53,651 nucleotides of DNA, taken from NCBI GenBank assembly GCA_964580315.1, contig CAZOKH010000008.1, forward strand, positions 1 to 53,651. Reading direction: 5' to 3'. Every line of letters starts with the position of its first letter. Position 1 is the stretch's first letter. Source of the DNA: CAZOKH01 sp964580315. Lineage in GTDB: Bacteria > Chloroflexota > Anaerolineae > Anaerolineales > Anaerolineaceae. The translations under genes and the position numbers were made by a program. The notes beneath the pieces were generated by a model. That model was not told the DNA's origin. It saw only the letters and a program-made list of their open reading frames with translations, and searched no databases. Of this stretch, positions 16,760 through 24,877 are shown one piece after another.

Positions 16760-17926
16760 ATGACAACTTCACGACAGCGCGTAAATCGGGCACTCAGTCA
16801 CCAGCAGCCAGATCGCACCCCCGTCGATTTTCTGGCCACTCCAGAAATTTGGGATCAATTAATCCAGCATTTTTCTTTGGTTCCTACTGAAAGAAATGAT
16901 GCAATCTATTTCGATCCAGCCTGGGAAAGAATCTTGGACCTACTGGATGTGGATTGCCAGGTTGTTTCCTATGACCAATTCTGCGCTCCGCCGGACAAAA
17001 TCCGATCTGCAGGCTCAAGCATTGACTGGTGGGGCTCATTTGGTCGTTCAACCCCCGGCAGAATGTGGAGACAGATGCATCAAAACGGGGTGCTTTCAGA
17101 TATCTGGGGGAGAAAGTTTAAGGCAGTGGCAACCCCCGCTGGGCATTTTGAAGAACTGGCAGATTTTCCACTGGCGAATGCACAAACCACCGCCGATTTG
17201 AGAAATCATCCCTGGCCGGAACCAGATTGGTTTGATTTCTCACCCATCCCGGATGTATTGAAGAAATTGGATATGGAAAACGAACGGCACATTCGTTTCC
17301 GCATTGGCTCCGTTTTCGAAATCGCCTGGCAGTTGCGCGGCATGGAGCAGTTTATGGTTGATCTGACAACCCAACCAGAAATCCCGCTGTATATCATGGA
17401 TCGCCTGGCAGATGTTTATGTAGAGAACACGAAACGAGTGCTGGAATTAGGTAAAGGCCGTTTTGACATGGTATATTTGTACGACGATTTGGCCTCACAG
17501 GAAAATTTGCTCCTTTCAGTAAAAATGTGGCGCAGCACCATTCGCCCACGTCAGGCCAGGATAATTGAAGCTGCTAAAAAATGGGGTATCCCGGTTATGT
17601 ATCACACCGATGGTGCCGCTTATAAAATCATTCCTGAATTGATCGATATGGGCGTTGATGTTCTCAACCCAGTGCAGCCGCGCGTAAAAGGTATGGAATT
17701 TGACCGTTTGAAAAATGAATTTGGCAATGCGCTATCCTTCCACGGCGGTATCGATATTGTGAAAACTTTGCCTTCCGGCAGCGAGGAAGATGTCCGCGGG
17801 GAAGTCCGCGAGAATATTCGCATTCTGGGAAAAGATGGCGGGTATGTTATGGCAAGTTCTCATCATATCCAGGCGGGCACACCACTGGCAAACATTATGG
17901 CAATGTACGAACTCCACTTGAGATAG
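16760..17926 (+). CDS. Uroporphyrinogen-decarboxylase-fold methyltransferase (variant metal site)
   Basis: A 388-residue member of the UroD/MtaA fold, judged by the opening SRQRVNRALSHQQPDRTPVDF and a C-terminal barrel half. In MtaA/MtbA/CmuA enzymes, zinc is held by HxC and a later Cys. Here the first pair is His282-Thr-Asp284 (MYHTDGAAYK), and the later cysteine position reads SHHIQAGTP (Ser367, His368, His369), so a His/Asp/His set may replace it. True haem-pathway HemE is unlikely because the length and context differ. As partner of the canonical HxC paralogue and corrinoid protein downstream, it may be the substrate-side methyltransferase (MTI) of a demethylation system. Substrate unknown. 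AGGA precedes ATG 16760. Confidence 0.75.
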   Translation: MTTSRQRVNRALSHQQPDRTPVDFLATPEIWDQLIQHFSLVPTERNDAIYFDPAWERILDLLDVDCQVVSYDQFCAPPDKIRSAGSSIDWWGSFGRSTPGRMWRQMHQNGVLSDIWGRKFKAVATPAGHFEELADFPLANAQTTADLRNHPWPEPDWFDFSPIPDVLKKLDMENERHIRFRIGSVFEIAWQLRGMEQFMVDLTTQPEIPLYIMDRLADVYVENTKRVLELGKGRFDMVYLYDDLASQENLLLSVKMWRSTIRPRQARIIEAAKKWGIPVMYHTDGAAYKIIPELIDMGVDVLNPVQPRVKGMEFDRLKNEFGNALSFHGGIDIVKTLPSGSEEDVRGEVRENIRILGKDGGYVMASSHHIQAGTPLANIMAMYELHLR

Positions 17927-17934
17927 GCGAACCA

Positions 17935-18924
17935 ATGACCAGGAAAAGACTAATTGATCTCTGCACTGAAAAACAAAATCCGCTGGTTGTTCCTTTGATG
18001 GGATTCCCGGGAACACAGTTGACCCACTCGTCCATCTGGCAAAATGAATTCAATTCTGAACTACAATTTCGCAGCGTCCAGGCACTGGTCGAGCGTTTTG
18101 AACCTGATGCCATCTTCTACATCATGGACCTCGCCGTGGAAGCCGGCGCAATTGGTTTACCGGTTTTATTCCCGGTGGATGGATCCCCCACTGTTCGATC
18201 GCATCTCGTGAAAGATATTCAAGACCTTGAGCAATTGAAGATCGTGGATATTTTGCATGATGCCCGCGTGAAAACGTATCTTGATGTCATGCAGCGTATG
18301 TCCACCAGCCTGAACATTCCTAAAGGTGCCTACGTGATTGGGCCATTCACCCTGGCGGGTTTGATGATGGGCGCCACCGAACTGGCCATGGCCACCATTG
18401 ACAATCCTGAACTTGTTCACGCCGCCGCGGAATTTGCCACGGAAATCATCATCCGATATTCCAGGGCGCTGATTGAAGCGGGCGCAGATATGATTGTGAT
18501 TTTGGAACCTACCGCCACATTCATTTCTCCAAAAGCCTTCAAAAAGTTTTCCGGGCAGTATGTCGAAAAAATCATCCGTTCAATTGAAACCATGCCGGTT
18601 CTGCATATTTGCGGAGACACAAAGCATCTCATTTCAGCCATGTGCGAAACGGGCGCTCAGGGTTTGAGTTTGGACGCTCCCATTGATTTTAACGATACAA
18701 TACAAAAAATTCCTTCCGATATGGTTCTGATTGGCAACATCGACCCGGTGCGAGTCATGGTCTATGAAACACCCAAAGGAGTTGAAAAAGCGGTGCACCA
18801 CCTGTTAACCAGGATGAAAGGACACCAGAATTTTATTCTGAGCACTGGCTGTGATCTGCCTCCCGAAACGCCGTTGGATAATATTGCGGCCTTTATCAGG
18901 GCTGGACGCCAGTTCAACCAATAG
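17935..18924 (+). CDS. MtaA/CmuA-type methylcobamide methyltransferase (UroD fold)
   Basis: A 329-residue enzyme that by homology moves a methyl group between a corrinoid protein and a thiol or pterin acceptor. The zinc motif is intact: His224 and Cys226 in LHICGD and Cys306 in STGCDLPPETP. The order and spacing (80 residues between the cysteines) are close to His240, Cys242 and Cys319 of Methanosarcina MtaA. It begins 8 nt after the preceding methyltransferase gene and is followed by the corrinoid protein gene. In a bacterium the acceptor would be tetrahydrofolate, or the enzyme could itself demethylate the substrate. No coenzyme M pathway genes are seen. Confidence 0.85.
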   Translation: MTRKRLIDLCTEKQNPLVVPLMGFPGTQLTHSSIWQNEFNSELQFRSVQALVERFEPDAIFYIMDLAVEAGAIGLPVLFPVDGSPTVRSHLVKDIQDLEQLKIVDILHDARVKTYLDVMQRMSTSLNIPKGAYVIGPFTLAGLMMGATELAMATIDNPELVHAAAEFATEIIIRYSRALIEAGADMIVILEPTATFISPKAFKKFSGQYVEKIIRSIETMPVLHICGDTKHLISAMCETGAQGLSLDAPIDFNDTIQKIPSDMVLIGNIDPVRVMVYETPKGVEKAVHHLLTRMKGHQNFILSTGCDLPPETPLDNIAAFIRAGRQFNQ

Positions 18925-18984
18925 TGAAAGCAATATTGTGGTAATGATAGCAAAACATAGCACAACTTCATCTGAGGAGTAAGA

Positions 18985-19623
18985 ATGGAACAACCACTGC
19001 AAGATATCTATCAAGGAATTTTGGATGGCGATCAGGGCATGGTAACCGATGGGGTTACTCAGGCATTGGCGCAAAATATCCCGCCTGCCGATATATTAAA
19101 CAGGGCCATGATCGAAGCAATGGGGCAAGTTGGTAAACTGTTTGAAGAGGGAGAGTATTTTGTCCCTGAGATGCTGATCGCTGCACGCGCCATGCAAGCC
19201 GGTCTGGGGATTCTAAAACCCCGCCTGGTGGAAGCCGACGTAAAATCATCAGGAAAAGTAGTGGCCGGGACAGTCAAAGGCGACTTGCACGATATTGGCA
19301 AAAACCTGGTAACCATGATGCTGGAAGGCGCAGCTTTTGAAATTATTGACCTGGGAACAGATGTAAGCCCGGAAAAATTTGTTGAGGCAGTGCGTGAAAC
19401 AGGCGCACAAATTGTTGCCATGTCTGCCCTGTTGACCACCACCATGCCCAGCATGAAAGATACCATCGAAGCGCTTAAAGCAGCCGGTTTGCGGCAAAAC
19501 GTCAAAGTTATGGTTGGCGGCGCCCCCCTAACCCCTGAATACGCCAACGAAATTGGCGCTGATGGTTTTGCGCCAGATGCCAGCCGCGCCGTGGCAACTG
19601 CCAGGCAATTATTGGCAGAGTAA
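18985..19623 (+). CDS. Corrinoid (B12-binding) methyltransferase protein, MtaC/MtbC-like
   Basis: A 212-residue methyl carrier. An N-terminal helical cap (residues 1-85, ILNRAMIEAMGQVGKLFEEGEYFVPEML) precedes the Rossmann B12-binding domain. GDLHDIGKNL supplies Asp100-x-His102-x-x-Gly105, where His102 is the lower cobalt ligand. SALLTTTMPSMK and GGAPLTPEYANEIGADGFA line the nucleotide tail. It is the same size as MtaC, MtbC and acetogen O-demethylase corrinoid proteins. A GAGGAG site precedes the ATG. It closes a four-gene unit of regulator, two methyltransferases and carrier, ended by a strong terminator. The RACo-type reductive activator that such proteins need is not in the window. Confidence 0.95.
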   Translation: MEQPLQDIYQGILDGDQGMVTDGVTQALAQNIPPADILNRAMIEAMGQVGKLFEEGEYFVPEMLIAARAMQAGLGILKPRLVEADVKSSGKVVAGTVKGDLHDIGKNLVTMMLEGAAFEIIDLGTDVSPEKFVEAVRETGAQIVAMSALLTTTMPSMKDTIEALKAAGLRQNVKVMVGGAPLTPEYANEIGADGFAPDASRAVATARQLLAE

Positions 19624-19640
19624 GTTTGAAATTTACCTAA

Positions 19641-19672
19641 AAGAAAGCCCGTTTTGCTCAACGGGCTTTCTT
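19641..19672. terminator. Bidirectional terminator between the corrinoid and acyltransferase genes
   Basis: A perfect 13-bp stem (19641-19653 with 19660-19672, core GAAAGCCCGTT) and 6-nt loop, with A-rich and T-rich flanks, lies between convergent genes and can serve both. Confidence 0.85.
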
Positions 19673-19675
19673 ACT

Positions 19676-20398
19676 TTAGATTTCGGGTTCGTTTTCCCAG
19701 GGGTAAATTTCTGTCCCTCTTGCCAGCTCCCTGATCTGGGGATCATCGGAATAGTATCCTCGCCTGTCCGAAGGGATCAATTCAGCTATGGCACGCATAA
19801 TGCGGTGCCCCGCCTCATTTAATTCAGCACGATCTGGTCTTCTCTCCTCTAAAGGCGGAAATAAATGAAAGGGCTTGCCAATGTTTGCCTGCACATGCGC
19901 GCGCTTTCCTTTACGCAGTTCGCGAAAAATGGCGGGGAAGTTGTTTAAACCAACTGGCAAAACCGGTGCCCCCGATGTCGCTGCCAGGTAAGCCAGCCCG
20001 GGGCGTGGAGGCCGTAACACTTGCGCCCAACTGCCCGCCTCAGGAAAAATTCCCAACACACCCCCTCGTTTTAATACCTTCCTTGCAGCCAGCAGGGCAT
20101 CTCGAGATACGCCCCCGCGATGTACAGGATAATACCCGTAGATTTTGGTCAACCATGTCAAATAGGCCGGCGCATTGGGCATGTTTGTTCCGCCCACGAA
20201 TTCAATCTGTCTGGGAGTGATGCCAATTAACGCCACCGGATCTAAAAAACTGAAATGATTACCTGCCACCAGCAGCGGCCCCCGGCCCGGAAAATTTTCG
20301 GCGCCGGTCAATTCAAAATCACAAATCAACCTGAAGGCCGAATTGATAAATTGACGCAATAGCGTTCGGATAAACCGTCTTCTGGGCTTGTGTATCAT
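19676..20398 (-). CDS. PlsC-like lysophospholipid acyltransferase
   Basis: A 240-residue glycerolipid acyltransferase. The catalytic HxxxxD is NHFSFLDP, the substrate phosphate motif is FPEAGSW (usual FPEG with Gly replaced by Ala), and LPVGLNNFP is the conserved block IV. These enzymes acylate 1-acyl-glycerol-3-phosphate at the inner membrane leaflet. The frame extends to a TTG at 20461, which overlaps the MFS gene. ATG 20398 begins 16 nt after that gene's stop and gives the basic, amphipathic N-terminus MIHKPRRRFIRTLLRQ usual for the family, so it is preferred; ATG 20443 is possible. It is cotranscribed with the MFS gene. Confidence 0.85.
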   Translation of the reverse strand: MIHKPRRRFIRTLLRQFINSAFRLICDFELTGAENFPGRGPLLVAGNHFSFLDPVALIGITPRQIEFVGGTNMPNAPAYLTWLTKIYGYYPVHRGGVSRDALLAARKVLKRGGVLGIFPEAGSWAQVLRPPRPGLAYLAATSGAPVLPVGLNNFPAIFRELRKGKRAHVQANIGKPFHLFPPLEERRPDRAELNEAGHRIMRAIAELIPSDRRGYYSDDPQIRELARGTEIYPWENEPEI

Positions 20399-20414
20399 AG
20401 AATTTCTTGACCCG

Positions 20415-21740
20415 TTATGCCATTTGTTTATGGCGTTTTTCATAACTCTTGTCACGCACAAACAAAAGTATGCTCAAACCAATTGCCAGGAAAGCGACAA
20501 TGGAAAATAACCCAACCCTTTGCCCGGCTTTTTCGGCTTCCATTACAGCCATTCCCTCCCGCTCAAACCAAAGGGCCCCCTGTGCCGCCAACAAACCAAA
20601 TAGCGTTGGACCTATGGAAGAAGATGTCCGTCCTGCCACAGCAAATAAGCCGTAGAATTCGGCTGATTTTTCTTCCGGGCTCATTTGAGCCACCATTGTT
20701 CGGCTGACCGATTGCACACCGGTCAGGGCAAACCCCGCCAGGGCGCCCACTCCAAAGAAACCATATAAGTCCTTGACCAGAAAAATCAAAATCAAAATGG
20801 TTATGATCATCAAAATTAGCGAAACCACCAGTGTGATTTTTGCGCCGTAACGATCAGCAAATTTGCCGGATACATAGGCGCCAATCACGCTTGTGACCTG
20901 AACAATGATCATAAAGATTATTAATTGCTGTTGATTCATGCCGAACAGCACTGCGCCCAGAATTGCGGCGAAATCCAGGGTCATTAAAATACCATCATTG
21001 AAGATCAAGAATGAAACCAGGAATTTTACATACTCTTTATAACTGCGAACTTCGCGGAAAGTTTTCCACAAGCGGCTGAAAGCAAAACCAAAAACATTGC
21101 GTCCCTCAGGAATGGGAGTTTTGGATTTTGTTTCCTTCACCCACAAGAATAATGGAATTGTAGAAAGGAGAAAGAATATCGCTGTAATCACCAGCGACAA
21201 CCGCACCACAAATGTTCCGCCGATAAATACAATCAACGGCAAAACGATCAGCAAACACACAATTCCGCCAGCAGAGCCTACCGCCCATCCATTGCCCGAA
21301 ACATGTCCCATTTCCTCTTCAGAGGCAATTTCAGGCAAAAGCGCATTGTAAAAAACTTGGGCGCTGCGATATCCGATTTCAGCCAGGATGAAAAAAATCA
21401 TTCCCAGGGCAATATCGCCTTTTTGAACAAAAAAGAGCATCGCTGTAAAAAAGCAAGACATCACAGTAAAAAAGAATAGATTTCGTTTTTTGGTGCCGGA
21501 GTAATCAGCGATTGTGCCCAAAATGGGTGAAATAATGGCCACCACCAGCATGGCGATGCCAAGCGACAACCCCCACAGCCATGAGCCGCGTGCGCCTCCC
21601 ACCACCTGTTGTTTGAAATAGGCCGAAAAAACAGCCAGTAAAACCACCGCAGCATAAGCCGAATTTCCGAAGTCGTATAAATACCAGGACCAGCGAACTC
21701 GCTGGCTGGATTTCGGTTGGACACCTGTGATTTGCGCCAT
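20415..21740 (-). CDS. UMF1/Atg22-family MFS transporter
   Basis: A 441-residue integral membrane protein with about 12 hydrophobic segments. The N-terminal WYLYDFGNSAYA is the hallmark of the UMF1 family (related to yeast vacuolar effluxer Atg22), and GTIADYSGTKKR is the MFS loop 2-3 motif. Family members are proposed amino acid or small-solute effluxers; the substrate in bacteria is not established. Start ATG 21740 has a GAGGAAT site. An 11-bp ATGATTATCAT palindrome lies 35 nt upstream. The acyltransferase gene follows and is probably in the same transcript. Confidence 0.88.
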   Translation of the reverse strand: MAQITGVQPKSSQRVRWSWYLYDFGNSAYAAVVLLAVFSAYFKQQVVGGARGSWLWGLSLGIAMLVVAIISPILGTIADYSGTKKRNLFFFTVMSCFFTAMLFFVQKGDIALGMIFFILAEIGYRSAQVFYNALLPEIASEEEMGHVSGNGWAVGSAGGIVCLLIVLPLIVFIGGTFVVRLSLVITAIFFLLSTIPLFLWVKETKSKTPIPEGRNVFGFAFSRLWKTFREVRSYKEYVKFLVSFLIFNDGILMTLDFAAILGAVLFGMNQQQLIIFMIIVQVTSVIGAYVSGKFADRYGAKITLVVSLILMIITILILIFLVKDLYGFFGVGALAGFALTGVQSVSRTMVAQMSPEEKSAEFYGLFAVAGRTSSSIGPTLFGLLAAQGALWFEREGMAVMEAEKAGQRVGLFSIVAFLAIGLSILLFVRDKSYEKRHKQMA

Positions 21741-21774
21741 TTAATTATTCCTCGATAGGTTACTTTCCACAAGA

Positions 21775-21785
21775 ATGATTATCAT
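21775..21785. promoter_or_regulatory. ATGATTATCAT palindrome between divergent MFS and dusB genes
   Basis: An 11-bp palindrome upstream of the MFS gene. On the minus strand GATAATCATT matches ten bases of the Fur-box consensus. It may be an operator or chance in an AT-rich spacer. Confidence 0.25.
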
Positions 21786-21853
21786 GCTTTAAAATAAATA
21801 ACCCGATAAGCAACATTTCGGTTCAACAATGATAAGTATGATAAAAACACAAC

Positions 21854-22822
21854 ATGATTAATGATACACCATTCTACTACGGTCATATTCCAGTTCATGG
21901 GAAATATATCCTGGCGCCCATGGATGGGTATTCCGACATGCCGTTTCGGGTTGTCTGCCGGGAATGCGGTTCGGCATTATCCTATACAGAATTTATCCCT
22001 GCAAGTGACGTTGTAAACAAAAATTTCACGTCTGACCGCCGGATTATTTTCAAATCCATTGAAAGACCTGTCATCATTCAATTGTTCGGTGAGAATATTG
22101 AGCGTTTAATTATTGCGGCTCAAAATCTGGAGCAATTGGGCCCCGACGGCATTGATGTGAATATGGGCTGCTCGGTGAAAACAATCAACCGGGATGCTGG
22201 CGCCGGATTGCTGCGAGACGCCGACAAGGTGGCCAGGCTATTTATGGGTCTGTCAAAAGCCGTCAAAATTCCCATAAGTGCGAAAATCAGGCTGGGATGG
22301 GATGCGGATAACCGTAATTATTTGCAAATTAGCCGTATTCTGGAAGATAATGGCGTTAAAATGATTGCTGTTCATGCCCGCACCCGCGATCAGCATTTCA
22401 GTGGGCATGTCGATTGGGATGCCATAGGTGAGATCAAAGCCCATGTAAACATCCCCGTCATCGGAAACGGCGATGTTAAAACAACACTTGAAGCCGAACA
22501 AATGTTGAAGATAACCGGTTGTGACGGGGTGATGATTGGTCGCGCCGCAATTGGGAATCCCTGGATTTTTTCTGCGCAATCGGCGAAGCAAATCACACCC
22601 GCAGGTATCATTAATACCATTTTGAAACACCTAAGCCTCGAATTATCTTTTTACGGTGTGGAAACCGGTATCAAGCGTTTTCGAAAACACTTTTGTGCAT
22701 ATATGAATACTTTGAATATCTCAAGAGAAAGCTATCGAAATCTACTGACAATCGATTCGCCGCGGCGGTTTTTGGAAGAGTTTGAAACTTTTATAACAAA
22801 AATCAATCTATTAAATACATAG
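21854..22822 (+). CDS. dusB: tRNA-dihydrouridine synthase
   Basis: A 322-residue flavoenzyme that reduces uridine to dihydrouridine in the tRNA D-loop. LAPMDGYSDMPFR is the FMN-binding start. VNMGCSVKTINRDAGAGLL carries the catalytic cysteine. AKIRLGWD, VHARTRDQHFSG (active-site His/Arg region) and IGNGDVKTTLEA complete the barrel, and GVMIGRAAIGNPWIF is the phosphate-binding end. The usual proline after the catalytic cysteine is serine here. Naming as DusB is by overall similarity and could be another Dus subtype. A TATGAT at 21837-21842 predicts a start about 5 nt before the ATG, and no ribosome binding site is seen. Confidence 0.9.
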   Translation: MINDTPFYYGHIPVHGKYILAPMDGYSDMPFRVVCRECGSALSYTEFIPASDVVNKNFTSDRRIIFKSIERPVIIQLFGENIERLIIAAQNLEQLGPDGIDVNMGCSVKTINRDAGAGLLRDADKVARLFMGLSKAVKIPISAKIRLGWDADNRNYLQISRILEDNGVKMIAVHARTRDQHFSGHVDWDAIGEIKAHVNIPVIGNGDVKTTLEAEQMLKITGCDGVMIGRAAIGNPWIFSAQSAKQITPAGIINTILKHLSLELSFYGVETGIKRFRKHFCAYMNTLNISRESYRNLLTIDSPRRFLEEFETFITKINLLNT

Positions 22823-22855
22823 GGCTTACATTTCATTCCTCGGAGACTGATCATC

Positions 22856-24010
22856 ATGGGGTTTTTTCTTGCAGCAAAGGAAGTTATTAGAAACAGAAGT
22901 AGATTTTTCCTCTTCAGCCTTGTTATTGCACTCATCACCACCCTGGTTTTATTTATTGCCGCCCTGTCGGAAGGGCTGGCACAGGCCAATAAGCAGTATT
23001 TGGAAAAAATTGATGCCCAATTGATCCTCTTTCAAGACAAAGTGGAGCTCTCTGCGACCAGCAGCCAGATTGGCAGATCAAAATTGAATGACATCCGCCG
23101 GGTGGAAGGGATTGAGAAAATTGGCCCCATTGGTCTGTCCTCAGCAAAAATTCTGCTTTCAGATCAGGAGAAATTGTTTGACGTGTCCATCATTGGCGTT
23201 GAACCAGACAGCCCGGGCGCACCCACGGTACTTGAAGGCCGTCCCATCCAAACCAACCGCGGTGACGAGACGGTGATTGATGAAATTGTTGCATCCCAGA
23301 ATGGAATAAAAGTTGGCCAAACCATCATCATTCAGTCTTTGCAAGACTCAAAAGAACAATACTACCAGCTAAAAGTTGTCGGAATCACCGAACCGCGCCA
23401 GTTTCTATATAATCCTTCCATTTTTACGCCCTATCTCACCTGGGACCGTGTTCGACCAAAAGCCATGCGCGGCGGCTCGCTGGTTGAATTAACCACAAAC
23501 ATTGTAGCAATACGGGTGAAACCAGGGGTTGATCCTGATCTTGTAGCGGGAAACATAAAATCACAGGTCGAAGGGGTTGATGTTGTCGATGTCAAAACTG
23601 CCTATGAATCAATCCCGGGGTATAGCGTGCAACAAACCACATTGAACACGCAGCAAACCTTCACGCTTCTCATTGGCGTATTGGTTATTGGTGGTTTCTT
23701 CCAGATTCAAACCCTTCAAAAAATCCCCCAGATAGGAGTCTTGAAAGCCATAGGCGCCCCCAACAAAGTGATTGCCAGCGCCGTGGTTTTACAAATCGTC
23801 CTGGTAACAACCTTTGGCGTTTTCATGGGAGCGTTTGTTACAATTTTGCTATCTCTGGGTTTGCCAGATGGGATTCCCATTGTGTTTTCAACACGGTCAT
23901 TAATACTTGACATTGCATTGTTGATTCTGATCGGCCCCATTGGAGGCCTGGTTGCGGTTAGATCGGCAATAAAAGTCGAACCCTTAACTGCTTTAGGTTT
24001 ATCAGCATAG
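22856..24010 (+). CDS. ABC transporter permease, DevC/FtsX-MacB type
   Basis: A 384-residue permease with four predicted membrane segments: one near residues 17-40, then a large extracytoplasmic loop (about 40-265), then three in the last 120 residues (QTFTLLIGVLVIGGFFQIQTL, VLQIVLVTTFGVFMGAFV, LDIALLILIGPIGGLVAV). The cytoplasmic IPQIGVLKAIGAPNKVI segment is the FtsX-family coupling helix that contacts the ATPase. Such proteins are mechanotransmitters that export lipids, peptides or drugs with a HlyD-like adaptor. A GGAG site precedes ATG 22856. It opens a six-gene exporter cluster extending to 30941. Confidence 0.88.
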   Translation: MGFFLAAKEVIRNRSRFFLFSLVIALITTLVLFIAALSEGLAQANKQYLEKIDAQLILFQDKVELSATSSQIGRSKLNDIRRVEGIEKIGPIGLSSAKILLSDQEKLFDVSIIGVEPDSPGAPTVLEGRPIQTNRGDETVIDEIVASQNGIKVGQTIIIQSLQDSKEQYYQLKVVGITEPRQFLYNPSIFTPYLTWDRVRPKAMRGGSLVELTTNIVAIRVKPGVDPDLVAGNIKSQVEGVDVVDVKTAYESIPGYSVQQTTLNTQQTFTLLIGVLVIGGFFQIQTLQKIPQIGVLKAIGAPNKVIASAVVLQIVLVTTFGVFMGAFVTILLSLGLPDGIPIVFSTRSLILDIALLILIGPIGGLVAVRSAIKVEPLTALGLSA

Positions 24011-24027
24011 AAATAGGTGCGTGGAAT

Positions 24028-24792
24028 ATGACAGAGGCAGTGATTAAAACCGAAGCAGTATCAAAAATATACAAAACAGGTGATTTGCTGGTAAACGCCG
24101 TGAAAGACGTTTCGTTGGAAATAAACGCCGGTGAATTTGTGGCATTGGTTGGCCCCAGCGGTTCTGGAAAAACCACCATGCTTGCCATTTTAGCCGCGTT
24201 ACTTGCTCCCTCACAGGGCAATGTCATTATCGACGGTCGCAATTTACAGGATATCCCAGAAAATGAGCGGGTGAAATTTCGACGGGAAAGAATTGGCTTC
24301 ACCTTCCAGGCCAATAACCTGGTTCCCTACTTAAATGTCCTGGAAAATGTGGAACTTATGCTGCGTTTGAATGGTACCTGGAATACTGAGAGCCAGGATA
24401 GAGCTGTGCAATTGTTGAAAAGACTGGGTATGGGGGAAAGATTAAAAAACCTTCCCGGGCAACTTTCCGGAGGACAAATGCAGCGCGTGGCAATTGCACG
24501 TTCGCTGATCCACCGGCCAAGTGTTGTCCTGGCAGATGAACCAACCGCAAGCCTAGACACGGAACGTGCCTTCCAGGTTGTTCAAATTTTTTCCGACCTG
24601 ATTCATGAACAACAAAAAGCCGGCATCATGGTCACACACGATTTGCGCATGGTAAAGTATGTTGACAAGGTTTACCAAATGATGGACGGCGAACTGGCAT
24701 CCATTGTTGACGACCGTGACGAAATTGAAGCCATGGCAAGCGGAGGTGTCGGATTTGCTCCCTTCATTCGCCATGAGGAACCTTTGGTATAA
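24028..24792 (+). CDS. ABC transporter ATP-binding protein (MacB/LolD/DevA type)
   Basis: A 254-residue ATPase. Walker A is GPSGSGKTT, the Q-loop is FTFQANNL, the signature is LSGGQMQRVAIARS, Walker B is VVLADEPTASLD and the H-loop is VTHD. It begins 17 nt after the DevC-like permease gene, so the two probably form one complex at the cytoplasmic face. Unlike the second ATPase downstream, it has no C-terminal extra domain. Confidence 0.93.
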   Translation: MTEAVIKTEAVSKIYKTGDLLVNAVKDVSLEINAGEFVALVGPSGSGKTTMLAILAALLAPSQGNVIIDGRNLQDIPENERVKFRRERIGFTFQANNLVPYLNVLENVELMLRLNGTWNTESQDRAVQLLKRLGMGERLKNLPGQLSGGQMQRVAIARSLIHRPSVVLADEPTASLDTERAFQVVQIFSDLIHEQQKAGIMVTHDLRMVKYVDKVYQMMDGELASIVDDRDEIEAMASGGVGFAPFIRHEEPLV

Positions 24793-24877
24793 ATCTGCAT
24801 CTTTTTCGCAAATTCTTCGTATAAAATAATGTGCGATCATCAATAACAGGAGTGTTTCCTAGCTCGCTGGAGGTTGG

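Noticed and set aside
16760..18924. Pyrrolysine-type methylamine methyltransferases
   Set aside because: Neither gene has an in-frame TAG and both have the UroD fold, not MtmB/MtbB/MttB sequence.
15951..19623. Haem biosynthesis (hemE) interpretation of the UroD-fold genes
   Set aside because: Other hem genes are missing, a corrinoid carrier gene is adjacent, and the second enzyme has the HxC...C zinc site of methyltransferases.
19059..19661. 200-codon minus-strand frame opposite the corrinoid protein gene
   Set aside because: The plus-strand frame has the full B12-binding motif set; the antisense frame runs into the terminator hairpin.
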